Source: Sabellastarte sp. h YS-2021 (Eukaryota; Annelida; Polychaeta; Sabellida; Sabellidae). From it: a stretch of 64,000 nt of DNA. The position numbers and the translations under genes were made by a program. Shown in pieces: positions 1 through 10,511 of the stretch. Under the pieces are notes generated by a model that did not search any database, was not told the DNA's origin, and was given only the letters and a program-made list of their open reading frames with translations. The stretch's first letter is position 1, and every line of letters starts with the position of its first letter. The DNA lies in contig OZ024933.1 of NCBI GenBank assembly GCA_964017235.1, forward strand, positions 60,742,255 to 60,806,254, read 5' to 3'.

Positions 1-2230
1 CATTTTTTCACACATGTTGGCCCCAAAACACGCCAGATAATTCTGGAATCAGATACAGAATCATACAAGTTAGCCTGTTGTGAACTTCAGGGAAAGTCCA
101 AGACAGCCAAAATCGAAGGTGTTCCTGACTTATCCTGACAGTGGAACAGCTACATAAGAAATTTAGTATTTCGCCATTTCTGCTGAATGGATTTTGTTCC
201 GCAGAACTTTCCATCTGATCACAATTTCAAGCACAATACAAGTATGTCTAAACTGAAACTGAAAGCAGTATTTTATTTATTAGGTATATATAGGCTCTGT
301 AGAATATTGTGGTTGTTCTCAAGAGCTATCTGATAAACTAATAGCTACTGAATATTTACGTTTTGAAAAAATTGTTAAAAAACTTCATTGAGTCATTTTT
401 ATAAAATAGGAAAACTTCCTGCATAATATATGGGGGGGGGGGGGGGGGGGGCAAATTACGAATGAAGATGACGTGCACGGACATTATATTTTGTTCATCT
501 TCATGGGGGGGGGGGAACAAATTACGAATGAAGATGACGAGATTGGCATATGTGTATGTATAGATAAATGATATACAAATGGTATATATATATATATATT
601 TATACCAAATATACTTACATAAGTACATATTTACAAAAAAGAATACACACATAGCTGTGAATTATATACATAGTTACAGGCACAACTCCTCCAATTCTAC
701 ATCGACCATAATTAATGAAATATTATTGTTTAAACATTTACAACGCTAATTATTTTTGGTAAGAGAAGCCGAGGGACATATAAATGTACCCTATTTGTAG
801 AATCATGTTCAAATATGTTGTGTGGTGGGCAACAATACATATATTTCACACTCTGTGTGCTATAGGGAGTGATTAGGGTCATTCGCGTGGGAAAATTTGC
901 GGTAAATAAAATAAGCTCCGCCCACATGCGCAGTAACAATCAGTACTCACTGAAAACGACCACCGGAACGTGGGAACTACCATTTTAAAACTGGCAATTG
1001 ATTTGTGTGTTTTTCAGCCAGTTTAATGTGGTGGATAGCATGTCTAAATGAAACGAAAGTGAAATTTTCGAAGATTTTCATGTCTGAACCAAAAAGCTTG
1101 TCATTTTAAAGATGTTATCATCCTGGCTTTCAGTCCTTTGGGTGTTAATGATCATTTTAGTTGAAATAAATGTGAAAGGGTTCCTTTGAAAATGTATTTA
1201 AAAGGGCTTCTTATATATATATAGTGAAAAGTACAGAGAAGAACAACTGCCCATTAGTGAAAGATGTTAGACACTTTTAACAAAAAAAAACAAAAAAACA
1301 GGTGTAATTTAAATATATGGTGTTCAACACAATGTGTATACTATGTGGGAAAGTTGGTTGTTGCTTACCGATGGTCGACAGTTCAGAGTACAAAACCTTG
1401 ACCTACACCTAGACCTTGTACAACGTCCTTCCTTAGTGCACTATGATTCTATGAGAGCATTTCCCTCCAGAAGGAAGGAAGGTTAAAAAGGTTAAAAGGT
1501 TTTAATTAATTTATTTTGTATTTTGTCCTACATGTTCATTTATTCTGTAAAATCTAATCTTGCTTAGTGTTGTACTGTGACATCAATCTATATTTTGTAT
1601 CTGCTTGTATTTTTACATTTTATTTTGTTTGTTGTTTATGTATTGTTGACTGCTCTTTTTTACTTTGTTTATTCTAGTCATTTCGTATAATCTGTTTTTT
1701 TTGGTTGGTATTTTTGGCCAGTTTTTTAATTATTTGTATGTACATGTTTGCGAATATTAGTTAATGTATTCATAGTAGTTAATGTATTTATAGTGCAGTA
1801 TAACACATTGGTGTTTTACACTCAAATTTTAATTATCTTATCTTAAAACCCAAATAAATAAATACACAATATGTAGGTTTCTCTCTTAAACTTAGTTGGA
1901 CAGGATTCTGGGTCTTTTAGGTGTTTGGCTTCCTCATAATTTTAATTTAGTTAATTGATCTTTTTCTCTCATTCTATGTGTTAATTAAAATAAATCTAAC
2001 TGAAAAGTGGGGGTAAAATTTAAAGTGTGCTAATATGTTAGTTCTGTGGTATGAAGCGAGTTTCTTTTCATTAATGAAAATGAGGCAAGTCCATTGCCGC
2101 TTCACCTAATTACTATTGTTGATACCAGTTTTTATCCAATTTATGTAAAGTACCTTGTGCGAGAATACATTATCATATTCGCCATGACACAAGCCCGGGA
2201 TCGCACCTTGAGACCTTTAATTCTGATGTC
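1..2230. other. AT-rich sequence without a recognisable gene
   Basis: No reading frame here resembles a known protein and I found no convincing exon. The stretch holds poly-G tracts near 432-451 and 505-515, a short TA repeat near 580-600, and otherwise AT-rich sequence. It should contain an intron or later exons of the minus-strand HSPA12-like gene that starts at 2583, but I could not find those exons. Confidence 0.5.
432..540. repeat. Two-copy direct repeat with poly-G tracts
   Basis: A run of 20 G (432-451) is followed by CAAATTACGAATGAAGATGA. About 65 bases later a run of 11 G (505-515) is followed by almost the same sequence (518-539). The arrangement looks like a local duplication with the G tract drifting in length. 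Similar long G tracts occur at 21.6-22.6 kb, so poly-G expansion (or its mis-assembly) recurs in this genome. Confidence 0.8.
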
Positions 2231-2256
2231 AATTAAAAACAAAAGGACCAGTTTAC

Positions 2257-2583
2257 CTTATTATGCAAGGCCATCTTGAAATGTCTGTACAGGTCCCACT
2301 TATTCTTGTCTCCTTGACCTTCTACCAGTTCTCCATATTTCCTTTCGGCATCATATCCGAACGAGTCAAATTCTCCATTGGGACCAACCAGGACACAGGT
2401 CGGGGTTTTGTAGGACTGGAAGCCTACATTGCTGCCCCAATTCTTGTTCATCTTAATATCATCCTTGGAGCTCTTAAAGGAGAAGGCATAGCCACTGTAT
2501 GTGGTTCCAAAATCAATGGCAACAACAATAATATAATCCTTTGTACTTCTATCCGGTATTTCCCTCACCAATTTCTGCTGCAT
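2257..2583 (-). CDS. HSPA12-like HSP70-family protein, first coding exon
   Basis: The 109-codon exon encodes the start of an HSP70-superfamily ATPase of the HSPA12A/B type. The phosphate-1 signature DFGTTYSGYAFSF is intact at about residues 24-36, followed by the family pattern ending in WDLYRHFKM. I chose the ATG at 2583; an alternative is a splice acceptor a few bases inside (ATGCAG/CAG). The exon ends at AAG before GTAAAC on the minus strand, in phase 0, the same splice position as the paralogous exon at 15698. HSPA12 proteins are cytosolic, divergent HSP70 relatives, greatly expanded in bivalves. The rest of this gene lies to the left and was not found. Confidence 0.82.
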
Positions 2584-4300
2584 TTTAATGGAAATTGTGT
2601 TTCCTTAAATAAATATTCCTCTGTATCACTTTTATTTTTAAAGATCTTGTACTTATAAGGAAGTAATAAGTAGATACATATGAACTAATAATCCTGTAGC
2701 TTCTTAATGTCCTTGAGAATAATATAATTCTGTACTTGTTGATTATCTTAGGACAGAGTTTCTCCTCTATTGCTGCTAACAAGTATATTATTTTACTTCT
2801 GCCTTTCTGAAGTCCTTTCCAGTGTGTCCTGTTCTGGTTTTTTTTCCTGTTGTACAAAGTGTGCTTTGATGAATGACTGGTAATTTCGTCTACAAGTACC
2901 CGGCAAATATATTCAACGATATCATTGAAACTTTCATGTCAAGGTTAAGAGAAATATTGTTTATGTGGCAGAAAATTAATAAAACACTGGAATGATCTTA
3001 ACAACCATATATTCCATTCTCGTCGTTGTCCATACTGGTTTAACACTGCGGTCTTTTAGTTGTGTTTCTACTATAATACAGCCAGTATTTTCACTTTCGT
3101 TTTAGTTCTGAGCCTGATACAGATAATATCAGGAAAAATCAATACCACAAGGTTACCTCTTATACTGTGGTCGACTAGAGGTTATTTGATAATACTTATG
3201 CAGAAGTACTGTAAACACTTTAACCATATGACAAGAATTGAAAAGTGTATATATATATATACCAGGCTGAACGAAAGAAATAGCATGAATATATGAAACA
3301 CCATAATTCACATTTATACTTAACTGACTTAACAATCCTCACCAGCTTGAACATTAAACGTTTATTTGAGAGTATTTTGTGTGTAAATCAACATAGATTT
3401 CTAATTATTATATAACTGTTCATTTTGTGAGTTCATTTAAGTCCCATTCAAAAGTTTGGGTTTTTATGTGTGGGTGGGGCAAGGGTTTTATGGTAATTAT
3501 AATAGTATTTTATAACGCTTAATCTCCATCTAAAGACAGACTCTAGGCGGACCAAACAAAAAAGGCAGAAAACTATAATCATTAAAATGAAACATAGCAG
3601 GGGTCGCAAGAGGAACCAGGAGAAACAGAATCAACACTAACTTTTCAAATTGGCACACAGACAGCAACGTATTGTAAATACTTTTGTGGTTTGGTAGTGA
3701 TGTGAACTGATTGCATATTGAGTCATCTGCGTATGATTGACTATGTTGCGTAATATGAATAGATTTCAAGTCCAATTATGGTTAATTTGTGACGTGTTTC
3801 CCTTTGATAAAGTATGCAGTATTTAAAATCATCTGCATGAAATGTCTTTTGTGCTTTTGGATGAAACAGTGCCCACAATTTTTGAGAGAATTTCTGCATA
3901 AAATATTTTATCTTAGGAGCCATTGTTATGGAACCCTATAAATTACCTTAATTCTTTTATTTGATGGAAAAAACAAAATAAAAAGAAAAGTTACTAACAG
4001 GCAAACACAAGTGCAGACAAAAACCTGTCATAGAAAATCTGCCTGTCCCTCCTCTCCCAAGCTAACAAACTATTGGACAATAATTAAAGCATTCAAGACA
4101 ACATACAGATGAAAACTTCAGTATTTATAAGTTAGATCGGAGCCCTTCCCTTCTTGTTATCTCAGCAATAAAGATCTTGCCAGATCAGATGATCAGATGT
4201 CAGATCTATGATCCAGAAATAGTGAATTTTTAAGAGAGAGCTCCGGCGAGGCTTAGAACTGTAGAGATCACTTTTTTTTCATTTTTTTTTGTCTCCAGAC
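2584..4300. other. Intergenic AT-rich sequence
   Basis: This lies between the start of one HSPA12-like gene and the 5S-like fragment. I see a short TA repeat near 3247-3261 and scattered short frames without family resemblance. A C-terminal exon of the upstream HSPA12-like gene could be expected here but was not recognised. Confidence 0.45.
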
Positions 4301-4312
4301 TTTTATGAATTG

Positions 4313-4470
4313 TGGCGTAGGGTAACCAGTATCTGTCCGGTGACTGAAGTTAAGTGGCAATGAGCTACGTTAGAAAACTGGGATGGGTGACCACTTCAGT
4401 GCACTACTTGTGTCTCTGATGGCTTTGCGGCCGCACTAGTAGACCGAAACCCCTTTCGGCCTTGTTTCTT
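4313..4470 (+). repeat. 5S rRNA-derived sequence (SINE head or 5S pseudogene)
   Basis: The stretch contains blocks in the order of metazoan 5S rRNA: CCAGT-TCTGTCCG, then ACTGAAGTTAAG, then GGGATGGGTGACC. These correspond to the 5S central region with the A box and C box of its internal promoter. The sequence between blocks is diverged and the 5S ends are not preserved, so it is not a functional 5S gene. After the 5S part comes a GC-rich piece with a small hairpin (CCGAAACCCCTTTCGG). 5S-headed SINEs are known in animals; a SINE is the most likely source, but no tail or target duplication was established. Confidence 0.6.
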
Positions 4471-5560
4471 TATTATCACTATTGCTATATTTAATACCGA
4501 TTCGGAAACAGCTTGTATAGGGAGACAGAAGGATAAGACCAATTTAAACCGACAATACACAAGAGCCCCTGACTGGGTAAGTGTAAACTCTAGTTACCAT
4601 TCGGAAGGACTGAATGGACCAAAACTGATATGATATTATTTTATCCAAATCATTATTTTTTCAGTTTGAAAAATTCTCCAAATTTTATCAGATTCATGGT
4701 ATTAACCAGGATTTGAATTTTTCCACAATTATCTTCAGTTTAAAGAGAGTTGGTATCTGAATATATCACATTAGATCATGTCAGATTGGTATGGTATGTA
4801 GCAGACCTTAATCTGTAAATTTTGGTGGTTTTATTCTCTTTATCCTGAAACAGTTTTCCGGAAAACTGAAAAAAAAACCTTTAAGGACAATGGCGAGTCG
4901 TCTAACCAGTTACATTAAGAGAAATCAAAATACCTGTACACAAATGCTTCAACTGAATTCACTGAAGCTAATTAGAATCTATATAACTCACTTATCATGT
5001 TAGCCCATTCATTATTGGTAAATCTTTGTATAATAAGCCATTAAAGTCCCAGTGCCAAAGTAACAAACTTTTGGTACAAAATCAGGAAACTTCGTTCTTG
5101 AGTTGTTGTATTGATAAAACAGTTTTGCTACATATAGTACCACTTTTTGAATAATAAACATGATATGTAAAAGTGTTACAGTGATATTATTTACAGTAAA
5201 CCTGTTTCATCAATACTGCACACAACCTTTTTTACTGTAAAAGATAATAGAACTGAGGCATATGGTAAAAGAGAAACAAAAGATTTTTTCAGAAAATGTT
5301 ATTTTCACAATTGACATTTAATTATATTTATACAGGGGTTTAACATTGCCAGTTGTGGCATTCACATTGTTGTACAACAGGTATAACAATTATTTCTACA
5401 GTTAGTTTTACAAATGGATCGAAGTTATTTCAGAACTTATCACACTTATTAATTCTAATGATATTCAGGCAACATTAAAATACAAACTGAAGTTGTGGTG
5501 ACAGATTGTACAATCTTGACATGTTAAACATGAACGATAACATTTTTTATAATCCAAGGT
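4471..5560. other. AT-rich sequence, no gene recognised
   Basis: The region downstream of the HSPA12-like gene's last recognised exon has no convincing coding sequence, terminal repeat or RNA gene. Poly(A) signals are plentiful by chance at this base composition. Confidence 0.4.
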
Positions 5561-5566
5561 GTCATA

Positions 5567-6305
5567 TCACATCAAACGTGGCTGTTTGGCAATTATGTCA
5601 GGATTGTGACCAAGGAGAGTAGCTCCTTTAATCACAGAAAGTCTGCCGTCTTCTGGAATAAAAACATTACACCGCCCAGCAAATTTGTTTTTCAATGCTT
5701 CCTGCAACACGGCATATTCTCCAAAGATGCCAACTATAGCAATATGTTGGCATGGGGGGCACACAGGAGAAATAAAAAAAATGGTGAATCTCGGATACAA
5801 TATCCTCTGTGACAGGTTTGAATAATGACTCCATCACCGATGATCCTATCACAAGATGGCCATTGATAAATGAGATTTCAAGATGTTTTAAATCATTGAA
5901 AACGTCTGGCATATGCTTCTCTTGGATTTCATTAAACTTTCTTTGAATTCCAAAAGGTATTTGTATGCCAAAAAAGGTTTTACATCCATTCAACAAGTGC
6001 CTTTTAATTTCGTCCATGAAATTGTACCAGATTTCTGATATATCCTGCTTCATCCTAGCTATAACATCAGCACCCAGGATGTTTTGTAAGAGTTTCATAA
6101 AGTTTTTCTGTATGTCATTGCTTCCTAGCCCAACAGTGCCTTGGGTTACTTCTTTCAAACTATTATGTGCTAATATCTTCCACACACTGAGATCTGCTGA
6201 CTCGTCTGCAGATGAGAAAATAAGGAAATTAACCCTTGTCGCATATTTCTCACATTTTGTCACCACAGTAGACAAATCAATAACATGTTTCCTTTTGTGA
6301 AAAGT
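5567..6305 (-). pseudogene. HSPA12-like exon 5, frameshifted
   Basis: The exon begins after GTAGCTTCAG and encodes the second half of the HSP70-like ATPase, including FMKLLQNILG and the C-terminal lobe VFIPEDGRLSVIKGATLLGHNP. The frame breaks at a run of eight T (plus-strand A, 5774-5781). One base fewer would link HHFF to PVCPPCQHIAIVGIFGE, and the exon length of 739 is exactly one more than a multiple of three. The GGGT phosphate-2 loop is replaced by ADES and the adenosine-loop GGF by GIF. The homopolymer position means a sequencing error is possible. Confidence 0.75.
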
Positions 6306-6427
6306 CTGAAGCTACAGTGTTTAAAATACTCTTTAAGAAGATTAAATATGTTAAATTATCTGCTGTAAGGGTCATCTACAAGCATTTATTTTTCATAAAA
6401 AGTGCATAGCTTACATTTTGCATTTAC

Positions 6428-6562
6428 TAGTAGGTAATGGCTGCCACACTGCAGAACAGGATTTCTTTCAATGTCATGGTTCATCTGATGCAAACAATAG
6501 TATGACGCTGCTTCTGAGCATATGATAAGCTGTTTAGATTCTGCAGATATTGCCAGACCAGC
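6428..6562 (-). pseudogene. HSPA12-like exon 4
   Basis: This 45-codon exon runs from TTCTTAG/GCTGGTC to CTA/GTAAAT in phase 0 at both ends. It encodes AGLAISAESKQLIICSEAAS and more, matching the HSPA12 stretch after the helix REAA that ends in EPEAAS. It is too short to be called alone; the support comes from family resemblance plus phase agreement with exons 3 and 5. Confidence 0.68.
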
Positions 6563-7042
6563 CTAAGAATTAAATACATTTTATGAAAGCAGCTTGCGCT
6601 GGCTTTTGCAAAATACCTCAGCAGTTACAGTTTATATGTAGAATTACAATTATAAAATGGGAAAAAATAAGATAAAATAAGGTATCCCTTTTAGGGAGCT
6701 CTGTTTATGCAAAATATTGTATAATAAACTTCATAGAACCATTAAACACGATAAAATTAAAGATTGTTTGCTCTTCCCCATCACCAGATCATGTATCTTT
6801 ACGGTTAGTACCAAATGATACTTTGACATTTCTAGCTGTATAAAAGGGTCTTAAAATAACATGCAGATAGTATATCTTTGTGATCAAAATAAGCCTGTAA
6901 ACAAAAATAGCTACAACGTACAGTTACATGACACAATGCTGCAAGGGATGAGGTTAAGGTAAACAGAATTATGTTCTGTATTCCGGACCATCAATGCTGG
7001 GAGCCACTATAAGCTCATTATTTTAATAAATATTGAAAATAC

Positions 7043-7136
7043 CTGGACAGCAGCTTCCAGCATGAACTAAGTACATCTTGTCATACCTACTGGAGGTTCA
7101 ATGAGGACCCATCCATAAAGTTTGTCACCAAGAGTA
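7043..7136 (-). pseudogene. HSPA12-like exon 3 with in-frame stop
   Basis: This 94-base exon starts after CACACAAAG and ends at CCAG before GTATTTTC. Read in the phase handed over by exon 2, it gives GWVLIEPP, then a TAG (plus strand 7067-7069), then FMLEAAVQ. It corresponds to the HSPA12 segment WVLTVPAIW...FMREAA. The stop replaces a residue just before the conserved helix, so the copy is probably non-functional. Confidence 0.68.
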
Positions 7137-9400
7137 CTTTGTGTGAAGAAACGAAAACATTAGTGTTTCGTTGTTGCACATATATTCTGTTCAGATATTT
7201 AACAGGCATTAAATCCTTGTACATGTACACATGTCTTCAGATGTATTAAAAGTAATTGTTCTCGTTGTACGGTTTTAGCTCTCTTTCTGCTGTGTGTGAC
7301 AGATTATACCCAGGCAAAATTTAAGTAATACAACAAATCTTAAGTATGGAGTTACAAAGTCTTGAGATCTACAAACCCAAACTACTCTACTAAATTTACT
7401 GATATTAGTTTGTGGCTACGGTATGTAGAGGAGATGTATATTTGTAATTCAGATCTTCCAACCTATCTGAGTATGGTTCCAAACTTAGAGGTCGTCTTAC
7501 TGAACAGCAAAGTCAATAGCTAACCGAATTGAATACTTCAACATGGTGTGAAGAAAACGTGGGTTTATATAGATCCCCAGGTGACAGAAAAAGGCACCAA
7601 ACTACACGAATTCTAAATATATTTGAGCAATTTATAACAGGAGGACAGTCACTGGCAACTGGTGACCCCAATTTGCACGAAATACCTTAACTGCATTAAA
7701 ATCAAAAGTGGAGGCAATCAGAGGTATTGTGTCCCATTTGCACCACCTCATGGATTGAAATACTGCACAACTACGTGTCACCACCACAATTAGCTGACGG
7801 CGGACTTGAGGACAGATATACTGGCATATTATTTCGTCTATTATATTACAAGCTTCATTCGTTCCTGGCTTATCCAAAATTAACAATCATCTCATCTTGG
7901 AAGCAAGATATCACATCCTTGGAAACTATTAAGCCAGAATGGATCTACAACTATTTGAGGAGCTACTCATTTGGGTGGTGCCATAAATAGCAGAGAAGGG
8001 CGTCAGATGCCCATCAGGTGAAGTGTGTAGACTTGCTATTACCATTAGGCATCTGGCCTGAGGGGCTAGCTTTTACATATTGATATTCATATTTAGGTGG
8101 CCAACTAAAATGTTACTCGCAAAGATGTCTGTACCGCTAAAGTTATACATTTTTCTGCCAAACATGCCCTATGAATGGCTGTAAGCAGACGGTTCACAGA
8201 AAAGAGCAGAACTTTTATCATGGATACTCCCCCTGATAATCATGATCACCTTCAACTGTAGAAACTTCGATTCAAATTATTATATGACTGGATGTAGTGA
8301 TGATGCAGTATTTTTGAAACAATGGGTCATTTCAGACGCTCAGATCTTTAAGGCATATGTTCTCAAACAGAGAATTAGCTTTTGCTGGCTTAGGAAATGT
8401 CTACTTAAGCCTTCTTCCACATGATAACAGACACCTCTAATTGCTGTTCATCCATTTCTCGTACTTACTTGTATGATAAAATTTTTCAAAGTCGCCTGCA
8501 CACAATAGGTTATTCAGAGAGAAGACCTTTGGTATGATGGTGAACAGTTTCTTCTTTATTTTGAATAAAATACAAGAATTGCAGTAAATTACTTGTAACT
8601 GCCTTTCATTGACCCTGCCCTGAGGCAATTCATTTCTAAAGTGGCCAAAATTGTGTAAATTATGGGCGAAAACTCAGGACCCTACATAATGTTTACAAAC
8701 ATGGTTCCCAACTACAAAGTGCTAGGTTCAAATTCTAACCACAAATTCAATTAGATTCACCAAAATTGAGTCGTTTTTATTCATTAGGGATTTAAATTCC
8801 GGTTTACAGCAGTTTACATCCTTATAAGAACAACGAGAGTTATTAAAATAATTTATGGCAAACAGTACCACATTGCCTCCAGTTAGGTCAACACATGAAT
8901 AAAACCCCAGTGTGGGGAATACTATTTTTATTCATTAACAGTTACTACTCTATCATTTATTTACAATCATAACATATCTACTAAGATTACATTGACATTG
9001 ACATCTAGCCATTGACCATATATTTACATTTTTGACACATATCATGTCAATGGCTGTTAAAGTCTAGCAGGTATGATTAATTATTATTACAGTAGCCTAG
9101 CTAGGCAGCAGTTTGAGGTGACCCTAAGCCGAGTTTGAGTTTTAATTTTTTGAATCCAAAAGTTATGAATAAGTTAGGGTGGCCTTAGCTCCAGGCTTGG
9201 CCAGAGTTAAGGTCAACCTAAAGTTTAGGTATGACTACTATAATTTGAGGTACTGACAGAGGTACTGACGTTTAGGGTGACCTCAAAGTTAAGAGCTTAC
9301 ATATAACCTGTGAGTTTAAGTTAAGATTTAGGTTTAAGCTTGATGTTTTAAATTTGGTCACAGGTAAATTACTTATGTCTAGAATTTGGTTAGTAATTTG
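7137..9400. other. Intron 2 of the HSPA12-like gene, distal part
   Basis: No coding sequence is recognisable here. Minus-strand frames at 7632-7886 and plus-strand frames at 7727-7990 and 8242-8424 are open but match nothing I know. The part next to the Ngaro-like element (about 8.9-9.4 kb) probably holds that element's 3' end. It has short imperfect repeats of the type GGTGACCTNAAG at about 9115, 9175, 9210 and 9275. Confidence 0.4.
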
Positions 9401-9467
9401 AATTTAATTTTGGAATATAAAGAAAAGGGGAGAAGTAGAGGTTTGAGTTGAAAGCCCCAAGCCCCAA

Positions 9468-10511
9468 CTAGTGAGTAGGGGAAAGGTAGAGATGCTTTTG
9501 AAAGTTTTTGGCCACCTCATGAGAGGAATTATGATCAAGGGTGATGTATCTCCAGACGCATTCCGACGTCCAGGTGCCATGGCTCTGGATATGTTGAAGT
9601 GGAACATTCGAATTAAAGGTGAAAGAGGCACCTGAACGACGGAATGCGTGGAATGTGAGATTGGAATTTTGGAGATTCAGTTTTGACAATAGATTTTTAA
9701 AATGTCGCCTGACGTGGTTGTCTGTGAGGGGAAGCCACTTAGTGGAAGTCTTATATTGAAACAGGGGTGAGTTGTTGGATCCAGGGGTGATTTTAAGTAA
9801 ATTTTTTATGGCCATAACTGGACAAATGGGGTTAGAACCCAGATCAGGAATTTTTAAAATTTTGACAGATTTCCTATCCTGTATAGTTTTACTCCATTTG
9901 ACTATTATCTGAAGGCCTGGGTTTGCAAATAAGATGTCACCTCTGGCTAGGTGATAGAGGGGGGAAAAAGTTTTTATTGAATGAGGGACCAAGTTAGATA
10001 ATCTTAAAAATGAGAAAAATGCCAGAGTATAAACAGCTTTAAACACTTGTCCCATATAAGTAGAGTCACAGGCTCTAACCAGTAGTTGAAGGGTATCAAT
10101 ATCAATCACACTTTTAAGTGAGGGTTTGAAAGATGATCGAAGTGTGACAGCTCGTTGAAAATATTTGATTCTGGGGTCTTGAAAAATGAGGGTGGGGATT
10201 CCATACAATGACAAGTTTGCTTTAATAGCCGCCAAATGGTTTGCTAGGGTGGGGCTTGACAAGCCATTGGAAGCTAGAAATTGAAGGTAGGCTACTATTG
10301 TCATAGGTTGCAGTGAAAAAAGTGAGACTTGCATAAATACTGTGAAGGCTATGAATAGCCTAAACATACTTTGGTAACTGCTTGTGGTACCAGGTCTAAA
10401 TGCCAATTTGGTCTTCTTGGCTGCTTCTTTGGCCAAGGGAGCCAATCTAGGCGGCAAGCCTGTCAAATACACCAATCGAGATGTAAGTGAGTTTGTTGGA
10501 TCTCCACCCAT
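9468..10511 (-). CDS. Tyrosine recombinase of Ngaro-like element A
   Basis: This intact 347-residue tyrosine recombinase would integrate the circular cDNA intermediate. Catalytic residues can be placed: R170 in FLRLSNL, a candidate lysine in KWSKT near 210, H288 and R291 in HAFRRSG, H311 in SHGTW, and the nucleophile Y322 in WRYI. The start ATG at 10511 overlaps the end of the RT frame by 49 bases in another frame, an arrangement common in this retrotransposon group. Residues 36-110 form the N-terminal helical core-binding domain, beginning LAFRPGTTSSYQ. The frame has no lesions. Confidence 0.88.
   Translation of the reverse strand: MGGDPTNSLTSRLVYLTGLPPRLAPLAKEAAKKTKLAFRPGTTSSYQSMFRLFIAFTVFMQVSLFSLQPMTIVAYLQFLASNGLSSPTLANHLAAIKANLSLYGIPTLIFQDPRIKYFQRAVTLRSSFKPSLKSVIDIDTLQLLVRACDSTYMGQVFKAVYTLAFFSFLRLSNLVPHSIKTFSPLYHLARGDILFANPGLQIIVKWSKTIQDRKSVKILKIPDLGSNPICPVMAIKNLLKITPGSNNSPLFQYKTSTKWLPLTDNHVRRHFKNLLSKLNLQNSNLTFHAFRRSGASFTFNSNVPLQHIQSHGTWTSECVWRYITLDHNSSHEVAKNFQKHLYLSPTH

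Noticed and set aside
8-214. Minus-strand frame at the left edge as a further HSPA12 exon
   Set aside because: The translation does not resemble any HSPA12 segment.
356-652. Minus-strand frame with poly-proline
   Set aside because: The prolines come from the poly-G tracts read on the other strand; no family match and very AT-rich flanks.
4313-4440. Functional 5S rRNA gene
   Set aside because: Only internal blocks match; the ends and pairing regions of 5S rRNA are not preserved.
7632-7990. Open frames on both strands in the HSPA12 intron as a host gene or transposase
   Set aside because: No recognisable motif on either strand and no terminal repeats nearby.
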